DNA of 64,000 bases from ZC4RG35 sp036375695 (GTDB lineage: Bacteria; Actinomycetota; Acidimicrobiia; Spongiisociales; ZC4RG35), in the NCBI GenBank assembly GCA_036375695.1, contig DASVBU010000033.1, positions 1 through 64,000 of the forward strand, read 5' to 3'. How positions within the stretch are numbered: the stretch's first letter is position 1; every line of letters begins with the position of its first letter. Under the pieces are notes generated by a model, which was not told the origin of the DNA, ran no database searches, and saw only the letters and a program-made list of their open reading frames with translations. Both the position numbers and the translations under genes were made by a program. This document shows, piece after piece, positions 16,550-25,025 of this stretch.

Positions 16550-16972
16550 CCGTCGCAGCGCCGCCACCGCATCGCCGAGGATCTGGTGGTGGTCGAAGGC
16601 GAGCATCTCCGGGTGTCCCAGGGCCTCGTCGACTGGGACCAGGCGGGCATCGGCTGCGTCGTCGCCGGCGGTGGGTCTTGTCGAGGCGTGGGCCAGACCC
16701 CAGTAGACGATGGAGACGTTCCGGCCGCGTGGGTCCCGTCCCGGTGAGCCGTATGCCCCGAGTTGCACCAGGTCGACACCTGTGACCCCGGTCTCCTCGG
16801 CGAGCTCTCGGGCCGCGGCGTCGGGTAGGTCTTCGTCGGGGTCGACGAAGCCGCCCGGCAACGCCCACTTGCCCTGGAACGGTGGGTTGGCCCTTTCGAC
16901 GAGGAGCACGGACAGACCGTCGGGGAGGTCGACGAAGACCACCGCGTCGACGGTGACCGCGATCCCGTTCAC
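16532..16972 (-). CDS. Nudix hydrolase (ADP-ribose pyrophosphatase-like)
   Basis: 146 residues starting at GTG 16972 (VNGIAVTVDAVVF). The complete Nudix box is present: G-x5-E-x7-RELAEE-x-GV (GGFVDPDE ... RELAEETGV) at about 40-62, preceded by FQGKWALPGG. The C-terminal SIVYWGLAHA and DARLVPVDEAL segments match the ADP-ribose pyrophosphatase/YjhB type. The start overlaps the stop of the DUF488 gene by 4 nt (GTGA), and that gene overlaps the preceding membrane protein gene in the same manner, giving a three-gene coupled operon. The substrate is uncertain. Confidence 0.85.
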   Translation of the reverse strand: MNGIAVTVDAVVFVDLPDGLSVLLVERANPPFQGKWALPGGFVDPDEDLPDAAARELAEETGVTGVDLVQLGAYGSPGRDPRGRNVSIVYWGLAHASTRPTAGDDAADARLVPVDEALGHPEMLAFDHHQILGDAVAALRRSAEQG

Positions 16973-17409
16973 AGGTCGATGGCCTCGAGATCCAAGCCCT
17001 TGTCCCGGAGGTAGTCGACGACGAAGCGGCGATGGCAGTGCTCCGCATCGGGCTCGCTGCACAGGAGCACGGTGCGGCGTCGCAGCAGCTTGGGCCAGTC
17101 GACGGCGGTCTCGATGGATCGCTCCGCCGCCGTCTTCATGTAGGCCTTGCGAAACCCCTTCCAGTCGATCACGCCCTTGCGGTACGACTTGAACGCCTGC
17201 TCCTCCGGGGCCAACAGGGGCTCGTGGAGGTATTCGGCGTCGAGGATCTCGCCCAGGAACCACTCCAGATCGTCCTTCTTGGTGAACCCGGCGAGCTGGC
17301 TCGTGTTCTGGAGACGTATGTCGAGGACCCGCTTGATCCCCGCATCCCGCAGGGCGCCGAAGAACTCCTCCGCGCTCTTCTGAGTGAAACCGATCGTCCA
17401 GACCTTCAC
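16969..17409 (-). CDS. DUF488 family protein
   Basis: 146 residues from GTG 17409 (VKVWTIGFTQKSAEEFF). DUF488 hallmarks are the TIGFTQKS start, VLDIRLQNTSQLAGF, a Tyr-rich centre and the Cys/His end VLLCSEPDAEHCHRRFV at about 114-130, which is likely the active or metal site. The biochemical role of the family is not established. It is coupled by GTGA overlaps on both sides to a small membrane protein and a Nudix hydrolase, which hints at a shared damage-control function, but that is only inference. Confidence 0.8.
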   Translation of the reverse strand: MKVWTIGFTQKSAEEFFGALRDAGIKRVLDIRLQNTSQLAGFTKKDDLEWFLGEILDAEYLHEPLLAPEEQAFKSYRKGVIDWKGFRKAYMKTAAERSIETAVDWPKLLRRRTVLLCSEPDAEHCHRRFVVDYLRDKGLDLEAIDL

Positions 17410-17930
17410 GTCACCTGCTCCTGTATCAGATCCCTCACATTGGCAAAGATGTCGATCCCGGTCGAAGTCAACAGCATGATCCAGACCATCCACAGCCCGA
17501 TTCCGATGGAAACGTCCACCAGGAGGGCCACCTCGCCGGGGATGTCGGCAACCACCTGGGTCCACCAATAGAGGAGGACGCCGGCAGCGCCGAGCGAGAG
17601 CAAGGTCGCCACCTTCCACGCTCGCCCGAACCCGAAGACGGCGGCCCCGGCGGTGAGGGCGAGGGCGATGAGCACCTCGGGCTCGACCTCGGTCGCGATC
17701 CCACCGGTCTCGTCGACGAGCTCGTCGAACTCGGGGCTCACCTCGGTGTCCAGACCGAAGGCGAGCTCGACACCTGACGGGCTGACCACGTCCTGACCCA
17801 TGCACGAGACGGTGAGGAACGGGAGGATGAAGCCGAACATCGCCAGGAGGCGCACCCATCGGGTCACCCGGCGCGCCACGTCGCCCCGGACGGGCGTTGC
17901 TCGAGACTCCGAGGGAACCTGGTCGGTCAT
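17406..17930 (-). CDS. Small membrane protein of unknown function
   Basis: 174 residues from the ATG at 17930, preceded by an AGGAAG ribosome binding site (codons further upstream look non-coding). Four hydrophobic helices are seen: about 33-50 (LLAMFGFILPFLTVSC), 87-105, 108-125 and 137-160. A negatively charged loop (DTEVSPEFDELVDETGG) lies between helices 1 and 2 and probably faces outside. I do not recognise the family. It heads a three-gene coupled operon with DUF488 and Nudix proteins. Confidence 0.6.
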   Translation of the reverse strand: MTDQVPSESRATPVRGDVARRVTRWVRLLAMFGFILPFLTVSCMGQDVVSPSGVELAFGLDTEVSPEFDELVDETGGIATEVEPEVLIALALTAGAAVFGFGRAWKVATLLSLGAAGVLLYWWTQVVADIPGEVALLVDVSIGIGLWMVWIMLLTSTGIDIFANVRDLIQEQVT

Positions 17931-18068
17931 GTCGCTTCCTGTGCCTGCTGATCGCAAAGTACGCAGCGTGGGCGCGGCGAACAAGGGGTTCGACGGGCGT
18001 TGTTAGGCTGGCCGCGCTTTGACCTCACCGGACCAGGTGCACCGCCTCGACCCCCATCAGGGGCGCTG

Positions 18069-18854
18069 ATGTCCACCCTCCTCGGCACGTCGGTGGTGCG
18101 GCTGATCTTGATCGGGGCGCTCGCCGGTCTGTTCAGTGGCTTCTTCGGCGTCGGCGGCGGGTTCATCATGGTGCCGCTCCTCCTGGCCGTCGCCCGGTTC
18201 GACCAGCACCGCGCCCACGCCACATCGCTGGCCGCCATCGTGCTCATCGCCATCGCCGCCGTGATCCGTTTCGGCGTCGGCGGCGAGGTCGACATCGTCA
18301 CCGGTCTGCTGCTCGGCGCCGGCGGGATGGTGGGTTCGACCCTGGGCGCCGGCTGGATGAACCGGCTGCCCGCGGCAACCCTCCGCGTCATCTTCATCGT
18401 GATCCTGCTCGTCGCCGGAGTGGGTCTCGCCTTCGGGGGGGAGCCGACCAGTGTCTTCGAGCCCGAGTCCTTGCTTCGGGCGATCCTCGCCTTCGCCATC
18501 GGCGCCATTGCCGGCCTCGCCTCGGGCCTGGCCGGTATCGGAGGGGGAGTGGTGATGGTCCCCGCGATGGTCTTCCTGCTCGGGATGACCCAGCACTCCG
18601 CGGAGGGGACGTCGCTCCTGGCGATCTGTTTCACGGCCTTGGCGGGCACCCGGGTCAATCTGAAGCACAACAGGGTCAGGCTCGCCGACGCCGGAATGGT
18701 CGCCCTCGCCGGACTGATCGCCTCGCCCTTGGGAGCGACCCTGGCGTTGCGTCTATCGGGGGCGGACCTGTCCAGGGCGTTCGGGGTCTTCGTCCTGGTG
18801 ATCGGGGCGAGGATGCTCTACGCCACGCTCAGGGAGCGTCGTCAGCGATCTTGA
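18069..18854 (+). CDS. TSUP (TauE/SafE) family membrane transporter
   Basis: 261 residues with eight to nine membrane helices in two similar halves, each carrying the TSUP signature: GLFSGFFGVGGGFIMVPLL (about residues 18-36) and GLASGLAGIGGGVVMVPAM (about 150-168). Family members move sulfite, sulfoacetate or related organosulfur anions. ATG 18069 was chosen because the repeat and first helix follow at the usual distance. A TAGGCT box at 18004-18009 could serve as -10, giving a leader of about 50 nt. The end overlaps the convergent gene by 13 nt. Confidence 0.82.
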   Translation: MSTLLGTSVVRLILIGALAGLFSGFFGVGGGFIMVPLLLAVARFDQHRAHATSLAAIVLIAIAAVIRFGVGGEVDIVTGLLLGAGGMVGSTLGAGWMNRLPAATLRVIFIVILLVAGVGLAFGGEPTSVFEPESLLRAILAFAIGAIAGLASGLAGIGGGVVMVPAMVFLLGMTQHSAEGTSLLAICFTALAGTRVNLKHNRVRLADAGMVALAGLIASPLGATLALRLSGADLSRAFGVFVLVIGARMLYATLRERRQRS

Positions 18855-19357
18855 CGATGCAGCCGAATCGGGTGGTGCGCGGCCATCACGTCCTCGGCGA
18901 TCTCGACCACCGACGGGTCCGAGTGGTGGACACCGACGGCGAGGTGACCCTGCCCTTCGGTCTGTTGGGTCTCCCGCCACGCCGGTGATGCGAAGCGCGT
19001 TTCACTGATCCCACCCGCCGCCATCCCGATGCCGGCGCCGAAGACCGCGCCGAGGATGACCGCGACCTGACGGGTGGTCCCGAGGTCGATCCACGCCGCC
19101 GCCACGAGGCCGAGGAGCCCGCCGATGAGAAGCCCCGCGACCATCCCGAACATGACCGCCCGTCCGACCGTCCCGCCGACGCGGCGGTCGGCCCCCACCC
19201 CACGACCCTGGGAGGGGTCGATGAGTGAGATCGCAGCCGGCGGGACGCCCTCCTTCTCGAGGTCCTCGATGAGATCCTGGGCCTCATCGAGATCGTCGAG
19301 TACGGCGATCACCTGATGCGGTGCGCTTGGATCCGGTGCGGCGTCACGCGATGTCAC
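18842..19357 (-). CDS. DUF1269-like membrane protein with glycine-rich helices
   Basis: 171 residues. A soluble ferredoxin-like N-terminal part (HQVIAVLDDLDEAQDLIEDLEKEGV) resembles general-stress-protein 17M/DUF1269 proteins. It is followed by two Gly-rich helices (about 68-90, MFGMVAGLLIGGLLGLVAAA; and 97-113, VAVILGAVFGAGIGMAAGG) and a hydrophilic C-terminal stretch containing HLAVGVHHSDPSVVEIAEDVM, which looks like the last strand-helix of a second ferredoxin-like half. It starts at GTG. The function is unknown; homologues are often stress-induced. Confidence 0.6.
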   Translation of the reverse strand: MTSRDAAPDPSAPHQVIAVLDDLDEAQDLIEDLEKEGVPPAAISLIDPSQGRGVGADRRVGGTVGRAVMFGMVAGLLIGGLLGLVAAAWIDLGTTRQVAVILGAVFGAGIGMAAGGISETRFASPAWRETQQTEGQGHLAVGVHHSDPSVVEIAEDVMAAHHPIRLHRQDR

Positions 19358-19394
19358 GGCCGATCACTACCCGTGGCGGAGGGGGCGAAAACCG

Positions 19395-19652
19395 TCAGTT
19401 GCCGCGCCGCAGTGCCGTGATCAGTTGACGTTTGTTCATCGAAGACCGGCCCTCGATACCGACCTTCTTGGCCTTCTCGTACAAATCGTCCCTGGTCCAC
19501 TCCTCATAGGGGTCGGCCTTGCCGCCGCGGCGGCCGGCGACGGTGGCGTCGGTGTTGGCGATGCGGGCTGCCTTCTGCTTGCTCATCCCCTCCCGGCGCA
19601 TGGCTTCGTACCGCTCTTCGTCCTTGACGCTGGGTCGCTTGTCCTTGGGCAT
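19395..19652 (-). CDS. Small Rho-N/SAP-like protein (DUF7218 type)
   Basis: 85 residues, very basic and acidic mixed. The start ATG 19652 has an AGGAGGT ribosome binding site 5 nt upstream. The first half (PSVKDEERYEAMRREGMSK and KAARIANTDA) is a helical motif seen in small actinobacterial proteins. The second half (TRDDLYEKAKKVGIEGRS with MNKRQLITALR) is a Rho N-terminal/SAP-like helix-extended-loop-helix that generally binds nucleic acids. Precise function unknown; stress-related DNA binding is a guess. Confidence 0.7.
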   Translation of the reverse strand: MPKDKRPSVKDEERYEAMRREGMSKQKAARIANTDATVAGRRGGKADPYEEWTRDDLYEKAKKVGIEGRSSMNKRQLITALRRGN

Positions 19653-19744
19653 GTGACCTCCTCTGGTCTCCGACGCCATACCCACGGCGTGAAAAGGGCA
19701 ATCGCGCCCGTTTGAGCGGTCTCCGGCGACGGGTAGCAACTGGC

Positions 19745-20674
19745 ATGAAGGTCGCCGTTTTCGCGCCCAATTTGGCCCTCACCGTGACCGTCGAGTCGGG
19801 GGAGAGCGACGCGCCCGAGATGCATCTCCACCCGGGTGGGCAGGCGTTCTGGGTGGCCCGGATGCTTTCGCATCTCGGTGTGACCCCGATGCTGTGCGGG
19901 CCGGTGGGCGGGGAGACGGGTCTGGCGCTGACCGCGCTGATCCGGCTGTGGGAGGTGGAGTTCTACCCGGTGGAGTCGTCCGACGACAGTCCCGCCATCG
20001 TCCAGGACCGCCGGAGCGGGGAGCGCGTAGTGATCGCCGAGACCGACGGCCACAGCCTCGATCGGCACACCCTGGACAACGCCTACTCACTCTTCCTCGA
20101 ACTCGCTCTGGAGGCAGGGGTCGCGGTGATCACCGGCCAGCGCTCCGCCGTCGTCCCACTCGAGGCGTATCGCAGGCTGGGGCACGACCTGTCGTCGACG
20201 GAGGTCCGGGTGGTGGCCGACCTGCACGGCCCCGAGCTCGACGCCTTTCTGGAGGGTGGCCGCATCGACATCCTGAAGGTCAGCGACGAGGACCTGGCCG
20301 AGGACGGGACCCTTCTCGACGACTCCGACCGTGCCGCCATGGCCGCCATCGAGGACCTGAACCGTCGTGGCGCAGTCGAGGTCGTGCTCAGTCGTGCCGA
20401 TCGTCCCACCATCGCCAAACTCGGGGGCGACATCTACCACGCCACGACCCCGCGTCTCGAGCCGGCGGACTTCAGGGGCGCCGGCGACTCGATGACCGCC
20501 GGCCTGGTGGCCGGGCTCGTCCGCAATCTCGAACCCACCGACCTGCTCCGCCTGGCGTGCGGCGCCGGCGCCGCCAACGTGACCAGACACGGTCTGGGGA
20601 GCGGGTCCGAAGAGCTGATCGGCCGTCTCGCCGAGAAGGTCCTCGTCTCGGTGGCGGCCCCGATCGCGGGATGA
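19745..20674 (+). CDS. PfkB family carbohydrate kinase
   Basis: 309 residues of the ribokinase/PfkB fold starting at ATG 19745 (MKVAVFAPN). Features are the early HPGGQAFWVARMLSHLG substrate-lid segment, DADLHGPELDAFL-type central region, DILKVSDEDL, and the catalytic anion-hole motif FRGAGDSMTAGL at about 245-256 with the catalytic Asp. The overall pattern is closest to 1-phosphofructokinase/tagatose-phosphate-kinase-type sugar kinases. It is coupled to surE by an ATGA overlap. The sugar substrate is undefined. Confidence 0.8.
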   Translation: MKVAVFAPNLALTVTVESGESDAPEMHLHPGGQAFWVARMLSHLGVTPMLCGPVGGETGLALTALIRLWEVEFYPVESSDDSPAIVQDRRSGERVVIAETDGHSLDRHTLDNAYSLFLELALEAGVAVITGQRSAVVPLEAYRRLGHDLSSTEVRVVADLHGPELDAFLEGGRIDILKVSDEDLAEDGTLLDDSDRAAMAAIEDLNRRGAVEVVLSRADRPTIAKLGGDIYHATTPRLEPADFRGAGDSMTAGLVAGLVRNLEPTDLLRLACGAGAANVTRHGLGSGSEELIGRLAEKVLVSVAAPIAG

Positions 20675-21459
20675 CCGGCCCACGCATCGTCGTCACGAAC
20701 GACGACGGCATCGAGTCGCCGGGGCTCCTGGCGATGGCAGATGCCATGGCCGACCTGGGGACCGTCGTGGTCGCCGCTCCCGCCTCGGACATGTCCGGTG
20801 CCGGCACCGGGATCGGCAAGCTCGACTCGCACGGGGTGGACATGAAGCGGGTGGACATGTCCGGCTACGAGGCATACACGATCGCCGGCCCGCCCGGTCT
20901 GGCGGTGATGGCGGTGGCTTTGGGTGCTTTCGGTGGCCCGGCAGAGATGGTCGTCTCGGGAATCAACGCCGGGATCAACACGGGGCAGTCGATCATCCAC
21001 TCCGGGACCGTGGGGGCGGCCCTGACCGCCCGCACCTTCCGCATGAAGGGGATGGCGGTCTCGTTGGCCGAGTCCGACCCATGGCACTGGGAAACTGCCG
21101 GCGCGGTTGCCCACTCGGCCGCCAGATGGCTCCTGTCACGTTCGGGGCTGCCGCCCGTCCTCAACGTCAACGTGCCGGGCCGGCCCGTCGGGGAGATCAG
21201 AGGCGTGCACTGGGCCGATCTCGACGAGTTCGGCTACTTCAGGGTCGCCAACACGGAGGAGGAGGCGCGTCGTCTCCAGTTCACCGTGAGCGCCGCGTCC
21301 ACGGGCTCCGATCCTGCCAGCGACTCGGCGATCTGCGACAAGGGCTTCGTGGCGGTCACGCCGATCTCACCCATCTCGCCGGCGCCGTTCCCCGACGTCG
21401 ACCCGAGCTCGATCTGGCCGGGCGATCAGGAGGGGCGTCGCCACAGCGCCGCCAGCTGA
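20671..21459 (+). CDS. surE: 5'/3'-nucleotidase SurE
   Basis: 262 residues. SurE family motifs are all visible: IVVTNDDGIESPGL at the N-terminus with the two metal Asp residues, APASDMSGAG with the Ser ligand (about 39-43), and VVSGINAGINTGQSIIHSGTVGAA with the Asn ligand. SurE dephosphorylates nucleoside monophosphates and some polyphosphates in a divalent-metal-dependent manner. The ATG overlaps the PfkB stop (ATGA), so kinase and phosphatase are made together. The 3' end overlaps the convergent DoxX gene by 34 nt. Confidence 0.9.
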   Translation: MTGPRIVVTNDDGIESPGLLAMADAMADLGTVVVAAPASDMSGAGTGIGKLDSHGVDMKRVDMSGYEAYTIAGPPGLAVMAVALGAFGGPAEMVVSGINAGINTGQSIIHSGTVGAALTARTFRMKGMAVSLAESDPWHWETAGAVAHSAARWLLSRSGLPPVLNVNVPGRPVGEIRGVHWADLDEFGYFRVANTEEEARRLQFTVSAASTGSDPASDSAICDKGFVAVTPISPISPAPFPDVDPSSIWPGDQEGRRHSAAS

Positions 21460-21917
21460 AGGGCCGCGGCGACGAATCCGAGCGCGGCGATCCCGAGACC
21501 CGTCCAGCCGTCGAAGCGGTCCCAGCCCAGCGCCGCATCGACCGACCACGTCCCTGGCCCCAGGGTGGCCAGCGTCAGTGCCCCCACGGCGAGTGTCGCC
21601 ACGTACTCCCAGCCCTCGTCCGGGCGGGCGAACACGAAGAAGCCGGCGAACCGGTGCACCGACCAGAAGGCCACGGTCACGATGGTGACCACCCCGGCGG
21701 CTGCCAGCGGTGTGGCCAGGCCGAGTATCAGGGCGGCGCCGATCGCCAGCTCCCCGAGGGCGGAGGCGCGTGCATTCATGGCGGGCCGTTTGAAGCCGAT
21801 CCTGGCGAACCACTTCGCGGTGCCCTCCTGGCTTCGGGCGTGATTGACCCCGTGGGCCAGCACGACGATGCCCAGCCAGACACGAAGTGCGGTGACGACG
21901 ATCTCGGCGGGTTCCAT
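21426..21917 (-). CDS. DoxX family membrane protein
   Basis: 163 residues with four membrane helices. The family pattern is seen as LRVWLGIVVLAHGVNHARS in helix 1, the KWFARIGFKRPAMNARASALGELAIGAAL segment joining helices 1 and 2, and TIVTVAFWSVHRF in helix 3. DoxX relatives are quinone-linked or redox-associated membrane proteins (for example thiosulfate dehydrogenase subunits), but the role here is unknown. No partner oxidoreductase lies adjacent. Confidence 0.72.
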   Translation of the reverse strand: MEPAEIVVTALRVWLGIVVLAHGVNHARSQEGTAKWFARIGFKRPAMNARASALGELAIGAALILGLATPLAAAGVVTIVTVAFWSVHRFAGFFVFARPDEGWEYVATLAVGALTLATLGPGTWSVDAALGWDRFDGWTGLGIAALGFVAAALQLAALWRRPS

Positions 21918-21979
21918 GGGGGCCGTTGTTTACCAGCCGAACCGCTCGAATGCGCGCGTCCCGGTGGCATGATTGCCGT

Positions 21980-23362
21980 ATGAACTCCGTGAAGCCCGAG
22001 CACGCCGACGGGCTCATCCTCTTCGGGATCACGGGGAACCTGGGGCGGACCATGCTGTTCCCGGCCCTCTACGACCTCACCGTGGCAGGTCGTCTCGACC
22101 TGCCGGTGGTGGGCGTGGCCTCCTCCGACCTCGACGACGACGGGCTCCGGGACCGTGCTCGTGAGGCGCTGGCGGCGACGGGCCGCGTCATCGACCCGGT
22201 CGTCTTCGATCGGCTCGCCGCGAACCTCTGCTACGTGTCCGGCGACTACCGCGACCCCGAGCTCTACCCGAGGATCGCGGCGCGTCTCGAGGACCGGCGG
22301 CTGCCGGTCGCCTATCTGGCCATTCCGCCCGACACCTTCGCCGACGTCGTCGCCGGGCTGACGGCGGTGGGTTTGAACGAGCGGGGCAGGATCGTGGTGG
22401 AGAAGCCCTTCGGCCGGGACTACGAGTCGGCGGCCGAGCTCAACGAGCTCCTCCATCGCGGGTTCCCCGAGAGCCGGGTGTTCAGGATCGATCACTTCCT
22501 CGGCAAGGAGGCGGTTCAGAACCTGATGGTGTTCCGGTTCTCCAACACCATTCTCGAGCCGGTCTGGAACCGTCATTTCGTGGCCGCGGTCCAGATCACT
22601 CTCGCCGAGGAGTACGGGATCGAGGGTCGGGGGCGCTTCTATGACGGTGTCGGCGCCCTCCGGGACGTGGTCCAGAACCACCTGCTCCAGATGGCGGCGC
22701 TGTTGGCGATGGAGCCCCCCGTTTCCGATCACCCCGACGCGCTCCGCGACGAGCGGGCCAAGGTGATGCGCGCCATGCGGGCCGTCGACCCGGGCGACCT
22801 GGTCCTGGGCCAATACTCGGGGTACCTCGAGGAGGAGGGAGTGGCTCCCGATTCGGCCACCGAGACGTACGCCGCAATCCGTCTCGAGATCGACTCCTGG
22901 CGGTGGGCCGGCGTGCCGTGGATCATCCGTGCGGGCAAAGGTCTGAGTCGCACGGTCACCGAGGCGGCGGTGGAGTTTCGCGCTCCTCCTCGCCCGCTGT
23001 TCGCCTCGGCCGACGAGGAGCCCGGGCCCAACCGCCTCGTCTTCCGGACCAAGCCCGATGACCAGATCGTGCTCTCCATGCAGGCCCGGATCCCGGGTGC
23101 GGGCCTGGTCAGCGGTCCCGTCGAGCTACACCTCCAGCACGACCGGCCCATCGGGGTCAGTGCCTACACCCGTCTCCTCGGGGACGCCCTCCGCGGCGAC
23201 CAGTCGCTCTTCGCCCGCGAAGACGGGGTGATGGAGGCCTGGCGGGTGGTGGAGCCACTGCTCCACGCCGGCCCGCCGGTGGAGGTCTACGACCGCGGGA
23301 GCTGGGGCCCGAAGTCGGCGGACCGTCTCCTCGACCCCGGAATGGAGTGGATCACCCGCTAG
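21980..23362 (+). CDS. zwf: Glucose-6-phosphate 1-dehydrogenase
   Basis: 460 residues, near usual length. It has the N-terminal dinucleotide fold with LFGITGNLGRTMLFPALYDL, an EKPFGRDYESA segment, and the active-site signature RIDHFLGKEAVQN at about 169-181, with the substrate Lys and the catalytic His in the following FVAAVQITLAEE region. The C-terminal domain with WAGVPWIIRAGKGL is standard. It oxidises glucose 6-phosphate to 6-phosphogluconolactone, making NADPH. The gene stands alone (no pgl, gnd or tal nearby), which is less common than the tal-zwf-opcA-pgl cluster of many actinobacteria, so it could be a second paralogue. A CATGAT box lies 6 nt before the ATG. Confidence 0.9.
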   Translation: MNSVKPEHADGLILFGITGNLGRTMLFPALYDLTVAGRLDLPVVGVASSDLDDDGLRDRAREALAATGRVIDPVVFDRLAANLCYVSGDYRDPELYPRIAARLEDRRLPVAYLAIPPDTFADVVAGLTAVGLNERGRIVVEKPFGRDYESAAELNELLHRGFPESRVFRIDHFLGKEAVQNLMVFRFSNTILEPVWNRHFVAAVQITLAEEYGIEGRGRFYDGVGALRDVVQNHLLQMAALLAMEPPVSDHPDALRDERAKVMRAMRAVDPGDLVLGQYSGYLEEEGVAPDSATETYAAIRLEIDSWRWAGVPWIIRAGKGLSRTVTEAAVEFRAPPRPLFASADEEPGPNRLVFRTKPDDQIVLSMQARIPGAGLVSGPVELHLQHDRPIGVSAYTRLLGDALRGDQSLFAREDGVMEAWRVVEPLLHAGPPVEVYDRGSWGPKSADRLLDPGMEWITR

Positions 23363-23810
23363 CCGCGGTCTCGGTCCCGCCCACCACGAGCCAGGTTCCG
23401 AGGATCACCAGGAGGATCCCGGCCGCCCTGCGAACATCGATGGTGCGGGTCTGTTCCGACAGCCAGCCGATGTGGTCGATGACGGCTGCGATGACGAGGT
23501 TGGCGCTGGTGAAGAGGGTCATGCCCGCACCGAGGCCGAGACGCGAGATCGTGATGCCGAGTGTGGCCACCACGATCAGCCCGAGGAGCCCCGCGGTGTA
23601 CACCCACCACGGCAGTGTGCGCAGCTCGCCCCACTTGTCGCCGCCGAGGGCCACCATCACCAGCCCTACGGCTGCACCACCGAGGCCGTAGGTGACGAAG
23701 GTGGAGGCGAGGGTCCCGACCCTGGACTCCATGGTGCCGAGGAAGTGGGACTGGAGGGCGCCGGCCAGCCCGCCCAGCAGGCCGAAGAGGACGACGACGA
23801 CGGTGCTCAT
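23352..23810 (-). CDS. DMT-family transporter, YdcZ (DUF606) type
   Basis: 152 residues with five hydrophobic helices, the single-repeat YdcZ architecture: FGLLGGLAGALQSHFLG in helix 1, VTYGLGGAAVGLVMVAL in helix 2, WWVYTAGLLGLIVV, TLFTSANLVIAAVIDHIGWL with the conserved Asp-His in helix 4, and a last helix LLVILGTWLVV. Such proteins usually work as pairs or homodimers; the substrate is unknown. A TACCAT box lies 7 nt before the ATG. It overlaps the zwf end by 11 nt. Confidence 0.78.
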   Translation of the reverse strand: MSTVVVVLFGLLGGLAGALQSHFLGTMESRVGTLASTFVTYGLGGAAVGLVMVALGGDKWGELRTLPWWVYTAGLLGLIVVATLGITISRLGLGAGMTLFTSANLVIAAVIDHIGWLSEQTRTIDVRRAAGILLVILGTWLVVGGTETAASG

Positions 23811-23840
23811 TCGGGCGATGGTACGGGTTCCCCGGCCCGG

Positions 23841-24968
23841 TCAGAGCGGCCGGGTCTCGTAGACCCGGATCGTCTGCTCCAGGTACTCCATGGCCGCGTC
23901 GTAACCGCGCGACGCCACCGTCGTGGTGTACGCCAGGACCCGCATCGCCCACAGTCGGAAGGCGAGACCCTCCCAGTCTGGATCGCCGAGAACGAATCGG
24001 TCGAAGAGGACGCGGAGGACGTCTCCCCACAGGTGCTCGTCCATGAACTCGTAGGTCGGCTCCGACCGGTTGGCCAGGATGAGATGCGATTCGGGGAGCT
24101 CGCGCGCCAGCTCGGTCTCGCCGTCGCTCCAGGGCTCGATGAGGAGGGCCTCCGTACGGCCTGCGTCGTAGGCGACGGTCTCCTTGAGATCGGCCGGGAC
24201 CTCGGAGGGCGGGTCCGAGTCCCACGGGGAGTCGGGCGGCGGGAGGCCGCGCAGCGATCTCACCGCGTCCAGGCACTCGAGGACCATGGTGCGGATGTCG
24301 GCCAGCGAGCCGTAGAGGGCGTGACGCTTGCCCGATGACACCAGGTGCTCGTAGAGCGGAAGCCCCATGGCCGCGGTGGCGTACGTGATCATGGTGTCCA
24401 CGCCCCAGTCGGACCGGTCCGAGACGAGCGGGTCCTTGGCGAGAAGGGCGACCGCGTCCGCCGACAGCAGCATCTCCCCTCCCAGCGGCTGCCCGAGACG
24501 GGGGAGCAGGGTCCCCGGGAACATCATGGCCAGACCCGGGCGGGTCACCATCCAGGTGATCATGGCGTCGGTGGCGGCGCGCGGGAAGCGGTGGCGGACG
24601 ATGCCGTATCCCCGGTCGGCGTGGTGCTCGGCGCTCTCGATCCAGTCGCCGTCGAAATTGGTGATGTCGGCGTCGTAGAAGTGGACCCGGTCGAAACCCT
24701 CCTCCGCGGCCCGGCGGAGGGCGGTGTTCATCCCGTCTCCCTTGCCGGAGCGGAGACTCCCGACGCGCTCCTGGGCGAAGACCTCCACCGGGCAGCCCTC
24801 CTCGGCGGCGACCCGCTCCCCGATGATGCTGACGGACTCGAGATCCTCGCCTTCCTCGGCGGCCACCACCCACACCAGGTCCACCCGGGGATGACGGGCG
24901 GCGGTGCGGAGGTTGGCCTCGACCACATCGAGGTCCTCGCGCTTGAAGGGGAAGACCACCAGGCTCAC
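23841..24968 (-). CDS. mgs: Mannosylglycerate synthase (GT78)
   Basis: 375 residues from GTG 24968. The protein matches the GT78 single-step mannosylglycerate synthase known from Rhodothermus marinus over its whole length: MSLVVFPFK at the start, the GKGDGMNTALR block (about 75-85), the metal/sugar-nucleotide motif YDADITNFD (DAD at 99-101), RHRFPRAATDAMITWM, QPLGGE, SDWGVDT and RLWAMRVLAYT near the end. It transfers mannose from GDP-mannose to D-glycerate, making the compatible solute mannosylglycerate. manC, which supplies GDP-mannose, lies at 40317. A GACAAT box is 6 nt upstream of the GTG; the herA operon is divergent. The motif identity is strong; the acceptor is inferred from the family. 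Confidence 0.9.
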   Translation of the reverse strand: MSLVVFPFKREDLDVVEANLRTAARHPRVDLVWVVAAEEGEDLESVSIIGERVAAEEGCPVEVFAQERVGSLRSGKGDGMNTALRRAAEEGFDRVHFYDADITNFDGDWIESAEHHADRGYGIVRHRFPRAATDAMITWMVTRPGLAMMFPGTLLPRLGQPLGGEMLLSADAVALLAKDPLVSDRSDWGVDTMITYATAAMGLPLYEHLVSSGKRHALYGSLADIRTMVLECLDAVRSLRGLPPPDSPWDSDPPSEVPADLKETVAYDAGRTEALLIEPWSDGETELARELPESHLILANRSEPTYEFMDEHLWGDVLRVLFDRFVLGDPDWEGLAFRLWAMRVLAYTTTVASRGYDAAMEYLEQTIRVYETRPL

Positions 24969-24974
24969 GGGGTC

Positions 24975-25018
24975 ATTGTCGCGGCCTACCGGGATCTGTC
25001 CCACCCGTGTTCTACTCT
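24975..25018. promoter_or_regulatory. Divergent promoters for mannosylglycerate synthase and the herA-nurA operon
   Basis: GACAAT on the minus strand (24980-24975) is 6 nt from the synthase GTG. TACTCT on the plus strand (25013-25018) is 7 nt from the herA-like GTG. The two genes share a 57-bp spacer and neither has a ribosome binding site, which fits leaderless transcripts. Confidence 0.5.
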
Positions 25019-25025
25019 CGCCATA

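Noticed and set aside
24345..25025. Long in-frame N-terminal extension of the HerA-like gene
   Set aside because: The extension is antisense to the mannosylglycerate synthase and has a Gly/Arg/His composition typical of a shadow frame. GTG 25026 has a -10 box at the right distance and begins recognisable protein.
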